Origin: Lucifuga dentata
Taxonomy: Eukaryota; Chordata; Actinopteri; Ophidiiformes; Bythitidae
Direction: 5' to 3'
Assembly (NCBI GenBank): GCA_014773175.1
Contig: VXCM01000811.1
Coordinates: 1 to 64,000 of the forward strand
Length of the DNA: 64,000 nucleotides
Positions 1 through 11,500 of the stretch are shown here, in pieces. The notes beneath the pieces were generated by a model. That model made no database searches. It was not told the DNA's origin and saw nothing but the letters and a program-made list of their open reading frames with translations. Every line of letters starts with the position of its first letter. Within the stretch, counting starts at the first letter, position 1. A program made the position numbers and the translations under genes.

Positions 1-820
1 ACAAGGTGAAAATAAAAGCAGAGACAATAAGAAAACTAAGAGCGTCCTGGAGCCGTCCTGACACCGCCCACTTCCTCAAAGCAGCATTTTGCTAAATGGT
101 GAACATGCCGCTGCTCATGTGGTGATTTGTGAGCGAAAGCCAGACAGAGATGTCAGAAAGCGATGAAACTCCAGGGGAAATAAATCAAATGATGAGGAAG
201 AAAGTAACAGCTCAACAGCTGTTACTCTTACTGTCCCAAAGAAAGTGGACGTTGTGGATAAGCAAAGTAACAAAATGTCAGCGGTGTGGCATCATTTTAA
301 AGTCTGACACTAAACAGAGCGGTCATGTTCACTGTAAAATTTGCCAGAAACCAGTGCTGACGAAGCACGGGGTCACACAGCAGCGACTTCAAACCCGTCC
401 CCCAGACAACAGCAAAGCACTCAGCGACACTCCACGCCAACAAATGACCATACAGTCTGCTTTTTCTGACTGTGTGTGCACCGTACGACCACAAAACAAA
501 AAGACACAAAGAAGTCACACATCTATAGCTTTTTTTTTTTTATTGGAAAAGATATGATGCCAATACAGACTGTTGAAAAAGAGGGATTTAGGATGCTGAT
601 TAAAATTATTGACCCGAGATATCAGCTCCCATTTGATACAGTTGTTAGTTATTTTTACATTCAGAACATGCATTAAGAAATATTAAAATAAATCTTAAGT
701 TCAAGTGACTTGAAATGCAGCAGAATCCTTATGATTCATATTGTGATATATATCGATATATCGATCATTATAAAAAAATATATCATAATAAAAAAAATGT
801 TTCATATCGTCCAGCCCTAG
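1..820 (+). mobile_element. Degenerate hAT-family DNA transposon, left end missing
   Basis: The interval holds decayed transposase coding sequence followed by an AT-rich tail. The tail ends near 819 in ATCGTCCAGCCCTAG, the reverse complement of the CAGGGCTGG-type terminus common in fish hAT elements. The left terminus lies outside the window or is lost, so no target-site duplication can be checked. Both the coding remnant and the 3' terminus point the same way, so the hAT assignment is fairly safe. Activity is excluded by the frame breaks. Confidence 0.7.
129..676 (+). pseudogene. Broken hAT transposase (BED zinc finger and adjoining region)
   Basis: Blocks of a hAT/ZBED-type transposase occur in different frames. 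The tryptophan-containing start of a BED finger (SAVWHHF) lies at 275-298 and runs into a stop. The CKIC cysteine pair lies at 333-344 in another frame, preceded by TKQSGHVH. A linker rich in Gln and Thr (QQMTIQSAF) follows near 440. The block KDMMPIQTVEKEGF, with DPRYQLP further on, lies at about 548-633 in a third frame and matches the conserved region after the BED finger in hAT transposases. At least two frameshifts and a poly-T insertion near 530 separate the blocks. The catalytic core and dimerisation domain are absent. It is a dead fragment and not a host gene, although host ZBED genes share the fold. Confidence 0.7.
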
Positions 821-1012
821 TATGTGTGTGTGTGTGTGTATATTATTCTTTCGTCTTGAGTTTAGAAGTCTTTGTAATTATTTAAGCTCTTGTATCAATT
901 TTTAGTCAGGGAAAAAGGGAGCAAGGAGTTATTTTGGGATTCAATTATTTTTCCTGCTGACGTACACAATTGTTTCACAGCACAAGAGTCCCTCACAGAT
1001 TGTTTGTTGAAA

Positions 1013-1069
<57 letters not shown>

Positions 1070-1837
1070 AGGGTGGGCTTGTGCTACAGCTTGAGAGAAG
1101 CCTGCGTTGGTGCAGATGGATACTGTGAGACTGACATTTGGCACCTGTGTGTGTTTATGCTTGCTTTTTTAAGTTAAGTGTGTGTTTTACACAGACTGTT
1201 GCTGAGCTTGAATGACGGGAGAGAGACATGAAAGATTTAATTTGAGCCAGCGGTTGATATATGCACACAATTAATCATACCTTAACCTGAGATAACCTGC
1301 TAACAAACAAACAAACAGGCACCTGTAGCCATGTGACCTTCGTGAGACAAATTCCATATTCTACAGTTTAAACACATAGTACTAAAGTAAAAAGTCTTCA
1401 AACAGTCTTTGTTTTAATCTATTCAACTGGTATAAACAGTGGTATTTGTGTTTTATATAACAGTGCAATACAAGATAAGGATGAAAGTTACCATCCACTG
1501 CCTGATTCCAAATTGCTTTTGAAATGATATTTGGGTATTTTTCTCCCTGGTCAGACCGACACAGACAGATTATAGCTTATCTGGACTGTCTGTACTTTCT
1601 TTGTTCATTGTGTTGTTGTGTCCTCTCGCGTCAGAGATTCAGATGGATTTCATTGGCTTTGAGTAAATCTACAGGAACAGTGAGCAGAAATTGGACCTTA
1701 TATTTATTATTTTCTAACACATAGACAGATAAAGTTACTCACAAATGTGCACGCATGCATACACACTGGTGATGATTATTTGTAGGTGGTGAGAAAAATA
1801 AGACGACAAGGTTAGTGTGACTAAATTAAAGAGGTGC
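821..1837. other. Non-coding DNA with a (GT)n microsatellite
   Basis: No exon or recognisable repeat family is visible apart from short (TG)n after 820 and the long (GT)n tract at 1015-1067. Open frames across the GT tract are repeat translations. Confidence 0.6.
1015..1067. repeat. (GT)n microsatellite, about 26 units
   Basis: Uninterrupted GT dinucleotide run directly visible in the sequence. Confidence 0.97.
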
Positions 1838-1990
1838 AAAGTAACTTTACACATTTAGTCAAGTACTGTACTCACTTTAAGTACCATTTTGAGATACTTC
1901 ACTCGAGTATTTCCATTTGGAGAGACTTTCTAATTCCCTCGACTACATTTTAACCCACTACATTTACCTGATGACATTACTTACATGGAA
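1838..1990. repeat. Dispersed fish repeat of the ACTCAAGTA type
   Basis: Contains the phrases GTAACTTTACACATTTAGTC, AAGTACTGTACTCACTTTAA and CACTACATTTACCTGATGAC. These resemble a very common teleost interspersed repeat. Related pieces lie at 4608-4860 and 25680-25860. The class of the element is not resolved from this copy. Confidence 0.55.
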
Positions 1991-3326
1991 TATGAGATAT
2001 TCCATGTCAAACAGAACGATTTGTTCGTCCTGTTAAATGTTTTAAATGTTCCTTCTTTATTTCCTTGTTTCCTTTTCTTTCTTCCTTGTCTCATGTGATC
2101 TCCTTTGCTTCATTCCTCCCTCCCCTGTGTTATTCATGCTGCTTTTTCTTCATTATACCCCTACTTTCCTTTCTATCCTTCTGTTCTTTCTTCATCTGAA
2201 AATCCCCCAAAGCAGAGGTATGAGGTTTTCGGTTTTCAGTTTATCGTTCTTTTTCCACTGGTCACTGTGAATGAATATAGGTTTGCTAATCTGGGACACA
2301 ATTCACTATTGTCTCACAGAGAATGAGGAAGAGTGTTTTTATGTAACCTAAGATGCTACAGACCTCAACCATTTTCCCCTACCATCACCTGACCCTGATA
2401 AAAAGCACCTAAGGACATACAAGGCTCCTGACCCTTACACACACACACACACGCAAACATGCACATGTTACTCAGGGAACAAGAAGCAGTCTTACAGGTT
2501 ATGACACTATGGAAAGTGACAGATGGAACTAGAGGCGGTGTTGCTTATATCATTATTTACTCTATAATTATTCAGGAAGCTATGGAATTGATATAGAATA
2601 TCAGCAGTATGTTAACTATGAATTAGCATCAAAGGATGAAACTAAAAGCAGCGTTGTCACCTAATTCTAGGAGATAAAATATTATGGGGGGAAAAAATGA
2701 CAAAAATTATTGGCCTAGAAGTGTAGAAAAAAAAATCCGGCATTTTTAATATTCTCCATTACCTTCGATGCTAATATTGGGGTGAACTTGAGCAAGGCAC
2801 CAGACTCAGCAGTAAAGACGTGTCAGAGCACCTTTACTGTGGCTGCGAGGATGAATATATTGCAGTTCTTCCTGTTGTCTCACCATGCATGTTGAGCTGA
2901 CATTCAAACCTACAAGGAAGTGAAAGACAGAGTTTAACACTGTGAAAGATGGCTCAGTCTCATTCAGGCTCCTTCAGTCCCACCTGAACATGATGACTTT
3001 CTGTCTTTCATTCTCTGCCCTTCTCATTTTTGCTTTGTTGCTTTTGTCGAGGTGAAAAGCTCACCACCGTGCATGCGTCAGCACTACGGATTTGTGTACA
3101 GGTGTTTTGTCTTGTTTGTTCTATCTTCTTTCACACTTCCTCATTCTTTATCTTCTTTAGTGTCAAAAAAACTCAGGAGAGCCATGTCTGACACTTTGGT
3201 TGAATGTTTTTGTCCATGTTTAATATGTCTCTATGACTGTATAAATCCACCTAACTCACTAGTATTGAATACTTTTAGGATGCACTGCCTTTCTTTCATT
3301 AAGGAAAATCTTTCCATAAATCGTAG
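1991..3326. other. Non-coding DNA, no gene seen
   Basis: Pyrimidine-rich stretch at 2046-2200 and a short (CA)n at 2436-2453. The open frames here are low-complexity Phe/Leu/Ser runs without splice context. Nothing else is recognised. Confidence 0.6.
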
Positions 3327-3640
3327 GATTGGCGTGACATAGTGGGTTGTCCTGGGTTTGAATCCAACTTGAGCCTTTCTGTGTGGAGTTTGCCATTCTC
3401 TCTGTGTCTGTGGGTTCCCACTGAGTGCTCCAGTTTCTTCCCATAGTCCAAAGATGTGCAGATTAGGTGAACTGAAGCTCTAAATTGGTTGTGAGTGTGA
3501 ATATACGTATGAATGTTTTGGGGTTTTTTTCTGTCTGTGTCAGCCCTGACACCTCACCCAGTGACTGCAGGGATAGACTTCAAGCCTCTCGCAACCCTGC
3601 ACAGGGTAAGTGGATATAGAGAATGAATGTATGGTCCTTG
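3327..3640 (+). mobile_element. SINE-like repeat copy 1
   Basis: Begins with a tRNA-like promoter stretch containing a B-box-like GGTTTGAATCC at 3355-3365. The body is typical of a widespread fish repeat: TGTGTGGAGTTTGCC, then CCCATAGTCCAAAGATGTGC, then CAACCCTGCACAGGGTAAGTGG. It is diverged and lacks a clear poly-A tail or target-site duplication. Function as a tRNA gene is unlikely because no cloverleaf is preserved. Confidence 0.65.
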
Positions 3641-3649
3641 TATGTATGG

Positions 3650-3945
3650 ATGGGGCAGCATGGTGGCTTGGTCATTAGCACCTTCACCTCACAGCCAGAA
3701 TGCCCTTGCTTTGAATCCGAATTGATTCTTTCTGTGTTGCATTTGCATGTTCTGCCCTTGTCTCTGTGTGAATTTCCTTAGGAATCCTTGAATTGGGAAC
3801 TAAATTAGCCATAGTCCTAATGACTTTGTCTGTCTCTGTGCCAGCCCTGTGGTGGACAGGAGACCTGACCTGTGTTACCCTGCCTTTCACCCAATGATTT
3901 GCTGCAACCCTGCAGGATAAGTGGGTGCAGAGAATTGGATGGATC
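3650..3945 (+). mobile_element. SINE-like repeat copy 2, in tandem orientation
   Basis: Same family and orientation as the copy just upstream. It shows GGTCATTAGCACC (A-box side), GCTTTGAATCC at 3708-3718 (B-box side), CAGCCCTGTGGTGGACAGG, and the terminal CAACCCTGCAGGATAAGTGG followed by GGATGGATC. The two copies are too diverged from each other to be a recent duplication. Confidence 0.65.
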
Positions 3946-4607
3946 ATGGCAGACTTTAATTGAACAACATAAATATCTTGATTTATATTTCATTTTTTTG
4001 TGGCTATTTGTGCTGGGATTTAGAGGGACAGAAAGACAGAAAATGCCAAACAACACTGACCGATTTGAAGCTGCACTACCACAAAAGGAACCCCCTGCTG
4101 TGCTGCCCTGATGCCTCATATTGCTATAAGTGTTTTCTTCTTTATGTGCAGCCCTTGAGAGGCTATTTTCAAAAGGTTTTTTGGCACACATTTGGTGGGA
4201 GAGAGCTCCATGCTTCGATGGCTCGGAGTCATCGGTGACTCACGACCAAAACAAAACACAGCAGACAAGCAAGCGCTCGCATTTTCAGTGCTCGCCAGGC
4301 TGCCTTTCTGCCTGTTTTGATGCTCCTTTTGAATTTTTTCCCTCATCTTGTCACTTTCTCTCTACCTTCGGGGCATCCCATCTCTTTCTGTTTCTGTTCT
4401 TTTCATTACTCAGTAGCTCTTTGTGCTTGTGGATGTGTATCTGGAGCTTGTTTCCCTCTCTCCTTCTCTCTGCATATGATGGCCATCTCACTGTTGGCTT
4501 GTTTCCATTCTAATCCAGGGCAGATTAGATTACGGAAGATTATGGGCAGATTATGGAAGTGTTGTTTGTGTGTGTGTGTGTGTATTAAGATTATCATGTA
4601 GGTTGCA

Positions 4608-4860
4608 GTGGTGGAAGAACTCAAATCATTTACCATTTACTATAAAAGTATTATAACACAATGGAAATTACTTACAAGTAAAACTGAAATTAAAAGTACT
4701 CACAATAAATTGTGAGTACTTTTAATTTCATGTTAATATAATGTGTTATATTAACATAACGTGTTACTCGTTAATATAACGAAATAACTAATAACTACAG
4801 CAGTCAAAAGTGCAATTTTTTCTTCTAAAATTTAGAAGAGTAGAAGTACCTCAAAACTGT
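4608..4860. repeat. Dispersed ACTCAAGTA-type repeat with nested palindromes
   Basis: Starts GGTGGAAGAACTCAAATCATTTACC, a fish repeat hallmark also seen at 25680. Inside are two near-perfect hairpins. One is at 4686-4729 with 20-bp arms and a TAAA loop. The other, at about 4730-4757, has 12-bp arms around TGTG. Confidence 0.6.
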
Positions 4861-4862
4861 GT

Positions 4863-5683
4863 TTAAAGGACCATACCGGCCATTTTGCATGTTTGAGCCT
4901 AATATATTCAATTTTCATACACATAATGTTACTGACAATCATTTCCCAAAGCATACTACTGGCATGGTGAATTAAATTTTTTTTTACGTGCCTTCCAGAC
5001 CACCACTGGTTTCATTTCATTCTGGTATGCTATTAAAATCAACTTGTTGATACTTGAAACGTTCTTGGGATAGGTAATCCATCATCACAAACAAGACGTG
5101 TATTCAGGTTTTTTTTTTTAGAAGTTACATAATTTGAATTTAAAGTGATTTGAAAATGTTTCCTGTTATCAGTTCTTCACTACAGCACTTGAATGCACCA
5201 CTAGGAAGCTTTTTCAGATCACTCCATGCTTTTTATTGCGCCAGAATTACGTAGCTTCGAAAAAAAGCTGAATGCACGTGTTGTTCATGATGATGGATGG
5301 ATGATGGATTTTTTTTCTTTTCTTTTTTCTTCTCTTTCTTTGTTTGTATTGTATATGCGTAAATGTGTTTTGTTTTTTTTTCTCTTGGTGAAGGTCTTGA
5401 TAAGCTGAGTCGGCTTTTGCCTTAACCAGCACATTGTTTTGTTTCATATGTTATATACTGGGTTTAAAGATTACCTATCCCAAGAATGTTTCAAGTATCT
5501 ACAAGTTGATTTTAATAACATACCAGAATGAACTGAAACCAATGGCGGTCTGGAAGGTAGGAAAAACATTTTTTAATTCACTGTTCCAGTAGTATGCTTT
5601 GGGAAATGATTGTCAGTAACATTATGTGTGTGAAAATTGAATATATTAGGCTCAGACATGCAAAATGGATGGTATTTGTGTAA
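4863..5683. mobile_element. Long foldback MITE, family A
   Basis: The left arm opens TTAA-AGGACCATACCGG and runs to about 5095. Its inverted copy runs from about 5464 to 5683, so the arms are roughly 215 bp with only scattered mismatches and could form a very long hairpin. The interior (5100-5460) has no transposase. Related copies lie at 18183, 18795, 31946 and 63683. The right terminus is eroded, so the target duplication is uncertain. Confidence 0.75.
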
Positions 5684-5979
5684 TCATATTTACTGTGGTT
5701 GATCGTGACAGAATGTAGTTTGTGCTTTTGTAGGGTTATAATATGGTTGCTGTCTTAGAGCAAAATTGTTTTGTTATGCGCCGACATACAAACTTGCTTT
5801 GGACTCACACCCATTAAGCTGTTTGCTTTAATCCTCTTTTCAAATTGTCGTTTTTATTGCCTGTAGTCACAATTACCTGAAAAGGTCACAACATCATTAG
5901 CAGCAATGTTAAACGTAGCCAAAAAAGAAATCTGGCAACCTGTTACTGTGCCTGCTTGTTTGTCGTCAGAACAACCAAC
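5684..5979. other. Non-coding sequence between the foldback element and the presumed promoter
   Basis: Unique AT-rich sequence. No exon, repeat family or strong motif is recognised. Confidence 0.5.
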
Positions 5980-6843
5980 AGCCAATCCTGAGAAGGGGGG
6001 GTGTGGCTTGCTGTGTGCCTGCTCTGGGCTCCTTGTATATTCTGAATGAAACAGCAAGTGAAGCATTTGCCTGTGTGCTCCTGTGCCTGTGTGTGTGAGT
6101 GAAGGGAAATCTGACTTGAGGCTCAGCATAGCGGGAATCTCTCTGACCCTTACCAGGAGTGCCTTTGGAGGAGGAGGAGGAGGAGGAGGAGAAGGAGGAG
6201 GGCAGGGAGGTGTTTGCAGAGAGAAGAGGTCAGTCAAGCAGCTGCTGATGGTGTGGAGGCAAACAACAGTACTGAATCTTTCATAAGGGAAATCCTCCAA
6301 CATCAAGCAGACTGGATGGACTACGACAGAAAAAGAGTTGGTACTGAGGAGCGTGAAGAGACACAGCAGTGGCATGTGCATTTTGCAGACAGCAAGACAG
6401 AGATGGGGGAGAAGCAGTGCTGAGAAGAGGAATTCTCTCCTTGAAAGAGCTGCAATCCCACTGTGGGTAAAGCTCTTCTGAGGAACAAAAGAACGACTGG
6501 AAAGGATGAGCCCAAGGAGAAAGAGGGAGAGAGAACGACTGCTGGCTGGCTAATCCTTAAACCCGTGAAGAACAAGGAAACTGGGGCAAAGAGGCAAAAC
6601 AACTCAAACAAAGGGAAGGGTATGAATGAAATGGTCTTTTCCTGGGCGTCTTGTGTATATCTCTCTGCTGTTTAAACTTCTCTATGCCTGGATAAGGAAA
6701 GGGGTGGAAACAGTCTACATGACCAGCAGACCACAGATTGAATTTGGAGAGAAGGACTAAGGGCAGAATTTGAGTCTGCCATTCAGACCGTGTAGGATTG
6801 ATACACACAGTTGAGCTGGAAATCCAGCAACCAAGGTGCACAA
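5980..6843 (+). promoter_or_regulatory. Probable pde4b long-isoform promoter and 5'UTR
   Basis: This interval lies directly upstream of the isoform-specific coding exon and is less AT-rich and more purine-rich than its surroundings. It contains a G-run and GT-box (GGGGGGGTGTGGC) near 5994, a TATA-like TGTATATT near 6033 and a GGA repeat at 6167-6200. The frame of the start codon is closed by TGA at 6799-6801. The transcription start cannot be placed. An acceptor-like ATACACACAG ending at 6810 would also allow a spliced 5'UTR. Assignment rests on position and composition only. Confidence 0.4.
6167..6200. repeat. (GGA)n microsatellite in the presumed 5' region
   Basis: Run of GGA/GAG triplets. 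It gives a spurious polyglycine frame on the plus strand and a spurious polyproline frame on the minus strand. Confidence 0.9.
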
Positions 6844-7067
6844 ATGTCATCCAATGAGCTGAGCGTGGAGATGGACTCTTGCATCCGGACATTTAAGGAG
6901 CACATGCACCTGGAACTGGAGCCCCCTAAAATCCCTGGTGTGTTGGGGGGAAGGAGGGGTGCCACATCCCCCAAACTTTCCCCCCGAAGCTCCCCACGCC
7001 TTTTCCGAAAGCTCATGGTGAACAAGAGCATCCGACAGAGGCGACGCTTCACCGTAGCACATACCTG
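6844..7067 (+). CDS. pde4b: pde4b exon: N-terminus of the PDE4B3-type long isoform
   Basis: This exon encodes the first 74 residues plus two bases of a cAMP-specific phosphodiesterase 4. PDE4 enzymes hydrolyse cAMP to 5'-AMP, and the variable N-terminus directs each isoform to partners and cell compartments. Residues 13-26 (CIRTFKEHMHLELE) and 59-74 (VNKSIRQRRRFTVAHT region) match what I know of mammalian PDE4B3. The SPKLSPRSSPR stretch at about 42-52 is shared with PDE4B3 and PDE4D5 leaders. The residue 27-41 linker looks different from mammals. ATG at 6844 is chosen because TGA closes the frame at 6799 and the length fits the known leader. The donor is ACCTG|GTAAGG, and TG plus the T at 63261 rebuilds Cys. 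Whether this is the pde4ba or pde4bb paralogue cannot be told. Confidence 0.93.
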
Positions 7068-7074
7068 GTAAGGT

Positions 7075-7440
7075 GTGTGGGTGGCGGGAATGTAAAGGGG
7101 GAAGAAGAGGGAAAAACAGGATCGAGACAGACGGAAATGGGAATTGGGAGAGGTTGACGGAAAATAGATGAGGACAGAGGAATGGAAGAGATGATTAAAG
7201 GGGAAGGAGGGTGATGGGAAGAGACAATTACAGAGATATAGCGGTGCAAAATTGGAAGGGATTTGGGAGAGAGTGGGAGGTTAAGGGAGATAGGAGGTTA
7301 GAGTAGGGGTGGAGGGAAAAAGGCTGGACAGCAGCGTCATGGCGGGGGGAAATGGTAGAGAGGTTAAGCAACAGGAGAGAGGGAGTGAGGAAAAATAACG
7401 TCAGAGAGCGAAGGTGAGAAATTCAAGGGACTGAGATAAA
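7075..7440 (+). other. G-rich purine tract just downstream of the exon donor
   Basis: About 360 bp of strongly strand-asymmetric GGGA/GGAA-rich sequence with many G triplets immediately inside the intron. G-runs near a 5' splice site are known intronic splicing enhancers. No coding or transposon signal is visible. Confidence 0.6.
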
Positions 7441-8499
7441 GAATATTATAGCTCTCCAAAAGGGAGCATAGAGTGATTTTCGGGGTCAAAATTGTGACGG
7501 AGCTGCTGTCTGGTCATTAGTCACTAGGTTAAAGGATTACAGAATTGTATAATATCTCATTTAGCAGACTCACCTGTCCTCAGGTACCTCTGTCTGTGTC
7601 CCAATATCCCAATATTGTGTCTGTTTTTTTGGAGTGATGTGAAAGGCGTTGTTATGTTACGTGTATTATAAAATCCATCGGTTCCGAACTTTTCTGGTTT
7701 ACGACCCCAGAGAACAAATGGACGTTGACATCAGACAACACAGCTCAACACAACATTACACAAATCACAACGCAACCTGGTCTTGACGTAAATCAAACCC
7801 GCTCACAACACAAACTGAAATCCTTTAGTTATGTCGGTGTGTATATTTACGTAATTACATCTTTATATAAACCCCACATTCCATTATATTATTATTATTT
7901 TGCTGCTACTTTGCATCATTTTGCGCCCCATCCCCCACCCTACACAAGTCTACCTCTTCATTTTGCAGCAGTTGGGGAGTATGAAGGGAGGGCTCGCTAT
8001 GTTATGCAATATGTGGATTACTGGAGAGGAAAACAGGCTGCTATGGTTTGACTGTAAAAGCTCAAGGTGACACTTGCTCCTCTTATTAAACACCAGTTGA
8101 GTTTTTTCTCTTTTTATTTTTGGCAGATAGAGGTGTAGTAAATCTTTGTTTTCCCTAAATCATGATTATTATTTAGACAGATACACACACACTACATACT
8201 TTCTCAAAAATGTTGACAACGGGGTTCCATGTTGAAAATTTGTTGTAGCATGATGTAACAGGGTCTGCTGGCTGTGTGGCATAGGTCCAGAAAAATCTGT
8301 CTTTTGTTGGATAAGAAATGGAAAGGAATCCATGCAGATATGAATTTGGTCTGGTGTGCTGTGTCTCTGGGCTGCTTGTTTATGATGGAAAAGAGATGAT
8401 GATAAGCGTGTGTGTGTGTGTGTGTGTGTGCGTGTGTGCGTGCGTGTGGTCACAATTATCAGTGTGAGATTATGTGTTTGTTTTCAGAGCCTCATGTCA

Positions 8500-8502
<3 letters not shown>

Positions 8503-8543
<41 letters not shown>
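8503..8543. repeat. (TC)n microsatellite
   Basis: Uninterrupted TC run; the GT-rich tract at 8408-8448 lies close upstream. Confidence 0.95.
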
Positions 8544-8545
<2 letters not shown>

Positions 8546-11500
8546 CCCTCTCCTCCCAGAATGTAGAGCTTTCTGTTTATCTATTTGCTGTTTCATTGTA
8601 TATCCTGTTCCTAAGCAGAGAGAGAGACTTTGTGGGGGTTGGGTAAGAGGAAGAGGAAAAGCAAGGAAAATGTACCCCTTCTTTCCAAATTGCACATTCA
8701 ATTCATTCAGTGATAACTAACTTGTCCAATTGTTTAACGGCCAAGTGTCCTGAATCCTTACGCAGTGTAATTCTCTAAAGAGTGACAGTTTTAAGCCAAA
8801 ATGAATTTAGGACACCTAGGAGTAAATGACTGAGATAATCAGACTTGGACTTGCCATTCCACATTTTTCCTTAAGTTTTTTTTTTTTTTTTTACATACAT
8901 GCAGTACGTTTGTTTATATTCTTAAAGCGATACATAAGACACAATTTGAGTTGTACAAGTTGGACAAACAAGGCCAATGTACATGGATTATCTTGCTGGC
9001 TGCTATCAATTGCAGCTTTAAATCAGTTCAGTGTCCACCCTTCTCACTTAATGTGGCCCAAACATGAAACAATTTTTATTTGGAACCCATTTGGCCTCAG
9101 GCTTGATTGTTGGTTGAAAAGTGTCGAGTTGGAAGGAGATTATGTTAAGAAATAGGGGTCGAGGTTTCTAGACAAGGCTCAAAACTTATCAATTAACCCT
9201 TGTATATTCTCCCAAAATTGTAAAGAATTTCATATTGTTATCTCAGGACGATGAATTCTCTCTCTCTCTCTCTGTTAGTCTTTTTACAATATTGTAATAA
9301 ATATATTGCACATTACCCAAAAATATCATAATCCCTTTAACTGTAAACAAACAAACAAATAAATAAATAAAATCATTTTTCCTGCTGAGTATACCGGCAG
9401 GCACTTTTTTCTGCTCCAGTCATTTCCTTGCCTGACCTGCTTGCTAGACCTTGGAAAAGTAAATAAAAAATGCATTACTTGTACGTTAGGGTTGACCAGG
9501 CTTTTGACAAATGGAAAAAAAAAGCCTTAGATAATCCTATTTTTTATCTACTCATCCAAAAATTTAGCAGAGCTTTAACTAGAATTCCTTGTACATTTTT
9601 AGAAAAATCCAGACGTAATTTTTTTAAGCTTTCGCCATTCAATTTCTCAGATTATCTGCTCTTGAATTACACACCGGTACTCTAAGTGACAAAATCAAAA
9701 TAAAGCTCATCACTTTATGCACAGTGTTATTGCTTTTATCTTGCCGGAGGGACCTATGCTTCTAATCTCTCTACACACTCAATTTCTCTCGGTCCTGTAT
9801 CTCTCAGGTGGCTCTTTCCGCTATCTCAGCCTGCAGGCTACACGGCTTTGTGGTCAATAGTTCACCATCTTTTCCTTGTCGTTGACTGGTCACTCATTGG
9901 CTACTGCGGATTTACATGAGTCTGCTTAGAAAGCGGATTCTAGAAAATATCAGAAAACGATCAGGTTGGCCCTGATTTACTGTGGCAGCGGGTTCAGATT
10001 TGAGCTCATATTACCAAACGCTCTGTGCTGAATCTCTCCTGGCTAAGGCCTGGGACCAGATCTTTCCCCTGACTGGCAGGAGGGCTGAATGATGAGTAAA
10101 GTTAGCTCTAATTTTCGGACATTGGCCGGACAAACCTTATTACCAGAAATCTTTATTATGCATTTTATGATCACAACATCCAGTTATGTAATTCTTGTAT
10201 CAGCCACAAAGCCACTAACCAATGTCTGGAACCATAGCAACATGCAGAAACAATAGACAGACCAGTAAACAAACACGGGGATATCTAACTAATGGTTCAT
10301 AACAGTTTAGTTCTGAGTATGAAATGTTCAGAATTTGTTGATAACATGGACGTTGTTTTTGTGTCATGCTGTCTGGGTTTAAACGAAAATCTGTTCCCAG
10401 TCTGGCATCAAAAACAGGCAAGTTTTCCAAACTCTTGTGTAATCAATTTTAAGCTTCATCTATGTTGTAACTCATGCTATCATCATCGTTTGGCTCTGCT
10501 GTGGACAAGAGGCTGGTGAACTTCTGACCCACTGGCACTCAGACAATGGCTCTTCTGTTTGAGCTGTTCGGCTCTTGGATCATTCTCTCTCTCTCTTTCA
10601 CCAACACGACATCTCTTCTGGTCTTTCTTTGTCTGCATCTGTGTACGTCGTTCTCTCTGTCTGCCTCTCTCTTTGTATAATGACGTCGCTGTCTCCGTCT
10701 GTCTCTGTCTCTCTGTTTTCCCACAGGTTCCCCCTCTGTCTTTCAGTCCACCTTAGTTTCTTTTTTTTTTTTAAAACATTGTCTCATTTAGTTTCCGGGT
10801 CTTTCTCTTGGGGTCTTCCTCTGTCTTGATCTCCACAAAGTACCACATGGTGTAAATGTTTGATGGCCATCTGAGCTTTCGCAACACCCTTTTCCACGCA
10901 GACAGATGCAATCTTATCCAGATACATTATCCAGATAAGGAAAAAACATGTAAATCCAAGCAAAACACTTGCGATGAAAATGCATGTGTAACTGCACCTG
11001 AAATATGGACAGCGACAGCCCATGCAAGTTATATTTAAAAAAAAAAAATTATTAGACTTTCAACAGTGAATGTTTCCATATTATAATAATGAATTTTATG
11101 TTTAAAAGTCTCAATCCCATGTCCACCACCTTGAATACAGCATCCATCCAGATGATTTCAGTAGTCCAGCCACTGACAAATGCAGTCTCCAGGTTTTTTG
11201 TTTTTTTTTTTTNTTTTTTGTTTGTTTTTTTTTTTCAGTTATGGGCTCTTTACAGTCTTAATTGCATCTGTCCAGGGTTGTGCAGTGCATGGTTGAGTGA
11301 TATTGACCCTTGCAGAAGAGAGTTCTAGCTATAAAACTTCCAATAGGCATCTTAACCAATAATTTGTGTGAACTGTCATGTGCTGAGCTACTGTATGATC
11401 TTTTTGGCTGCAGTCAAGCCTGTGAGCCAGATTTTATGTGTGCCTTCAGAGGTGGAAAGCATAGAGTCATTGTTAAGTAAAAGAAGTGTGGGATCCACTG

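Noticed and set aside
890..1177. Open frame across the (GT)n tract giving alternating Cys-Val
   Set aside because: Pure microsatellite translation; the same artefact recurs at 18099, 19321, 29681 and elsewhere.
3327..3945. B-box-like GGTTTGAATCC considered as tRNA genes
   Set aside because: No cloverleaf or acceptor stem; the sequence continues as a SINE-like fish repeat.
6083..6286. Open frame with a polyglycine run upstream of the pde4b exon
   Set aside because: Comes from the GGA repeat, has no resemblance to PDE4 leaders and is not in frame with the exon through any visible splice site.
9470..9685. 71-residue plus-strand open frame rich in Phe and Leu
   Set aside because: No recognisable domain and no splice or promoter signal; taken as a chance frame in AT-rich intron.
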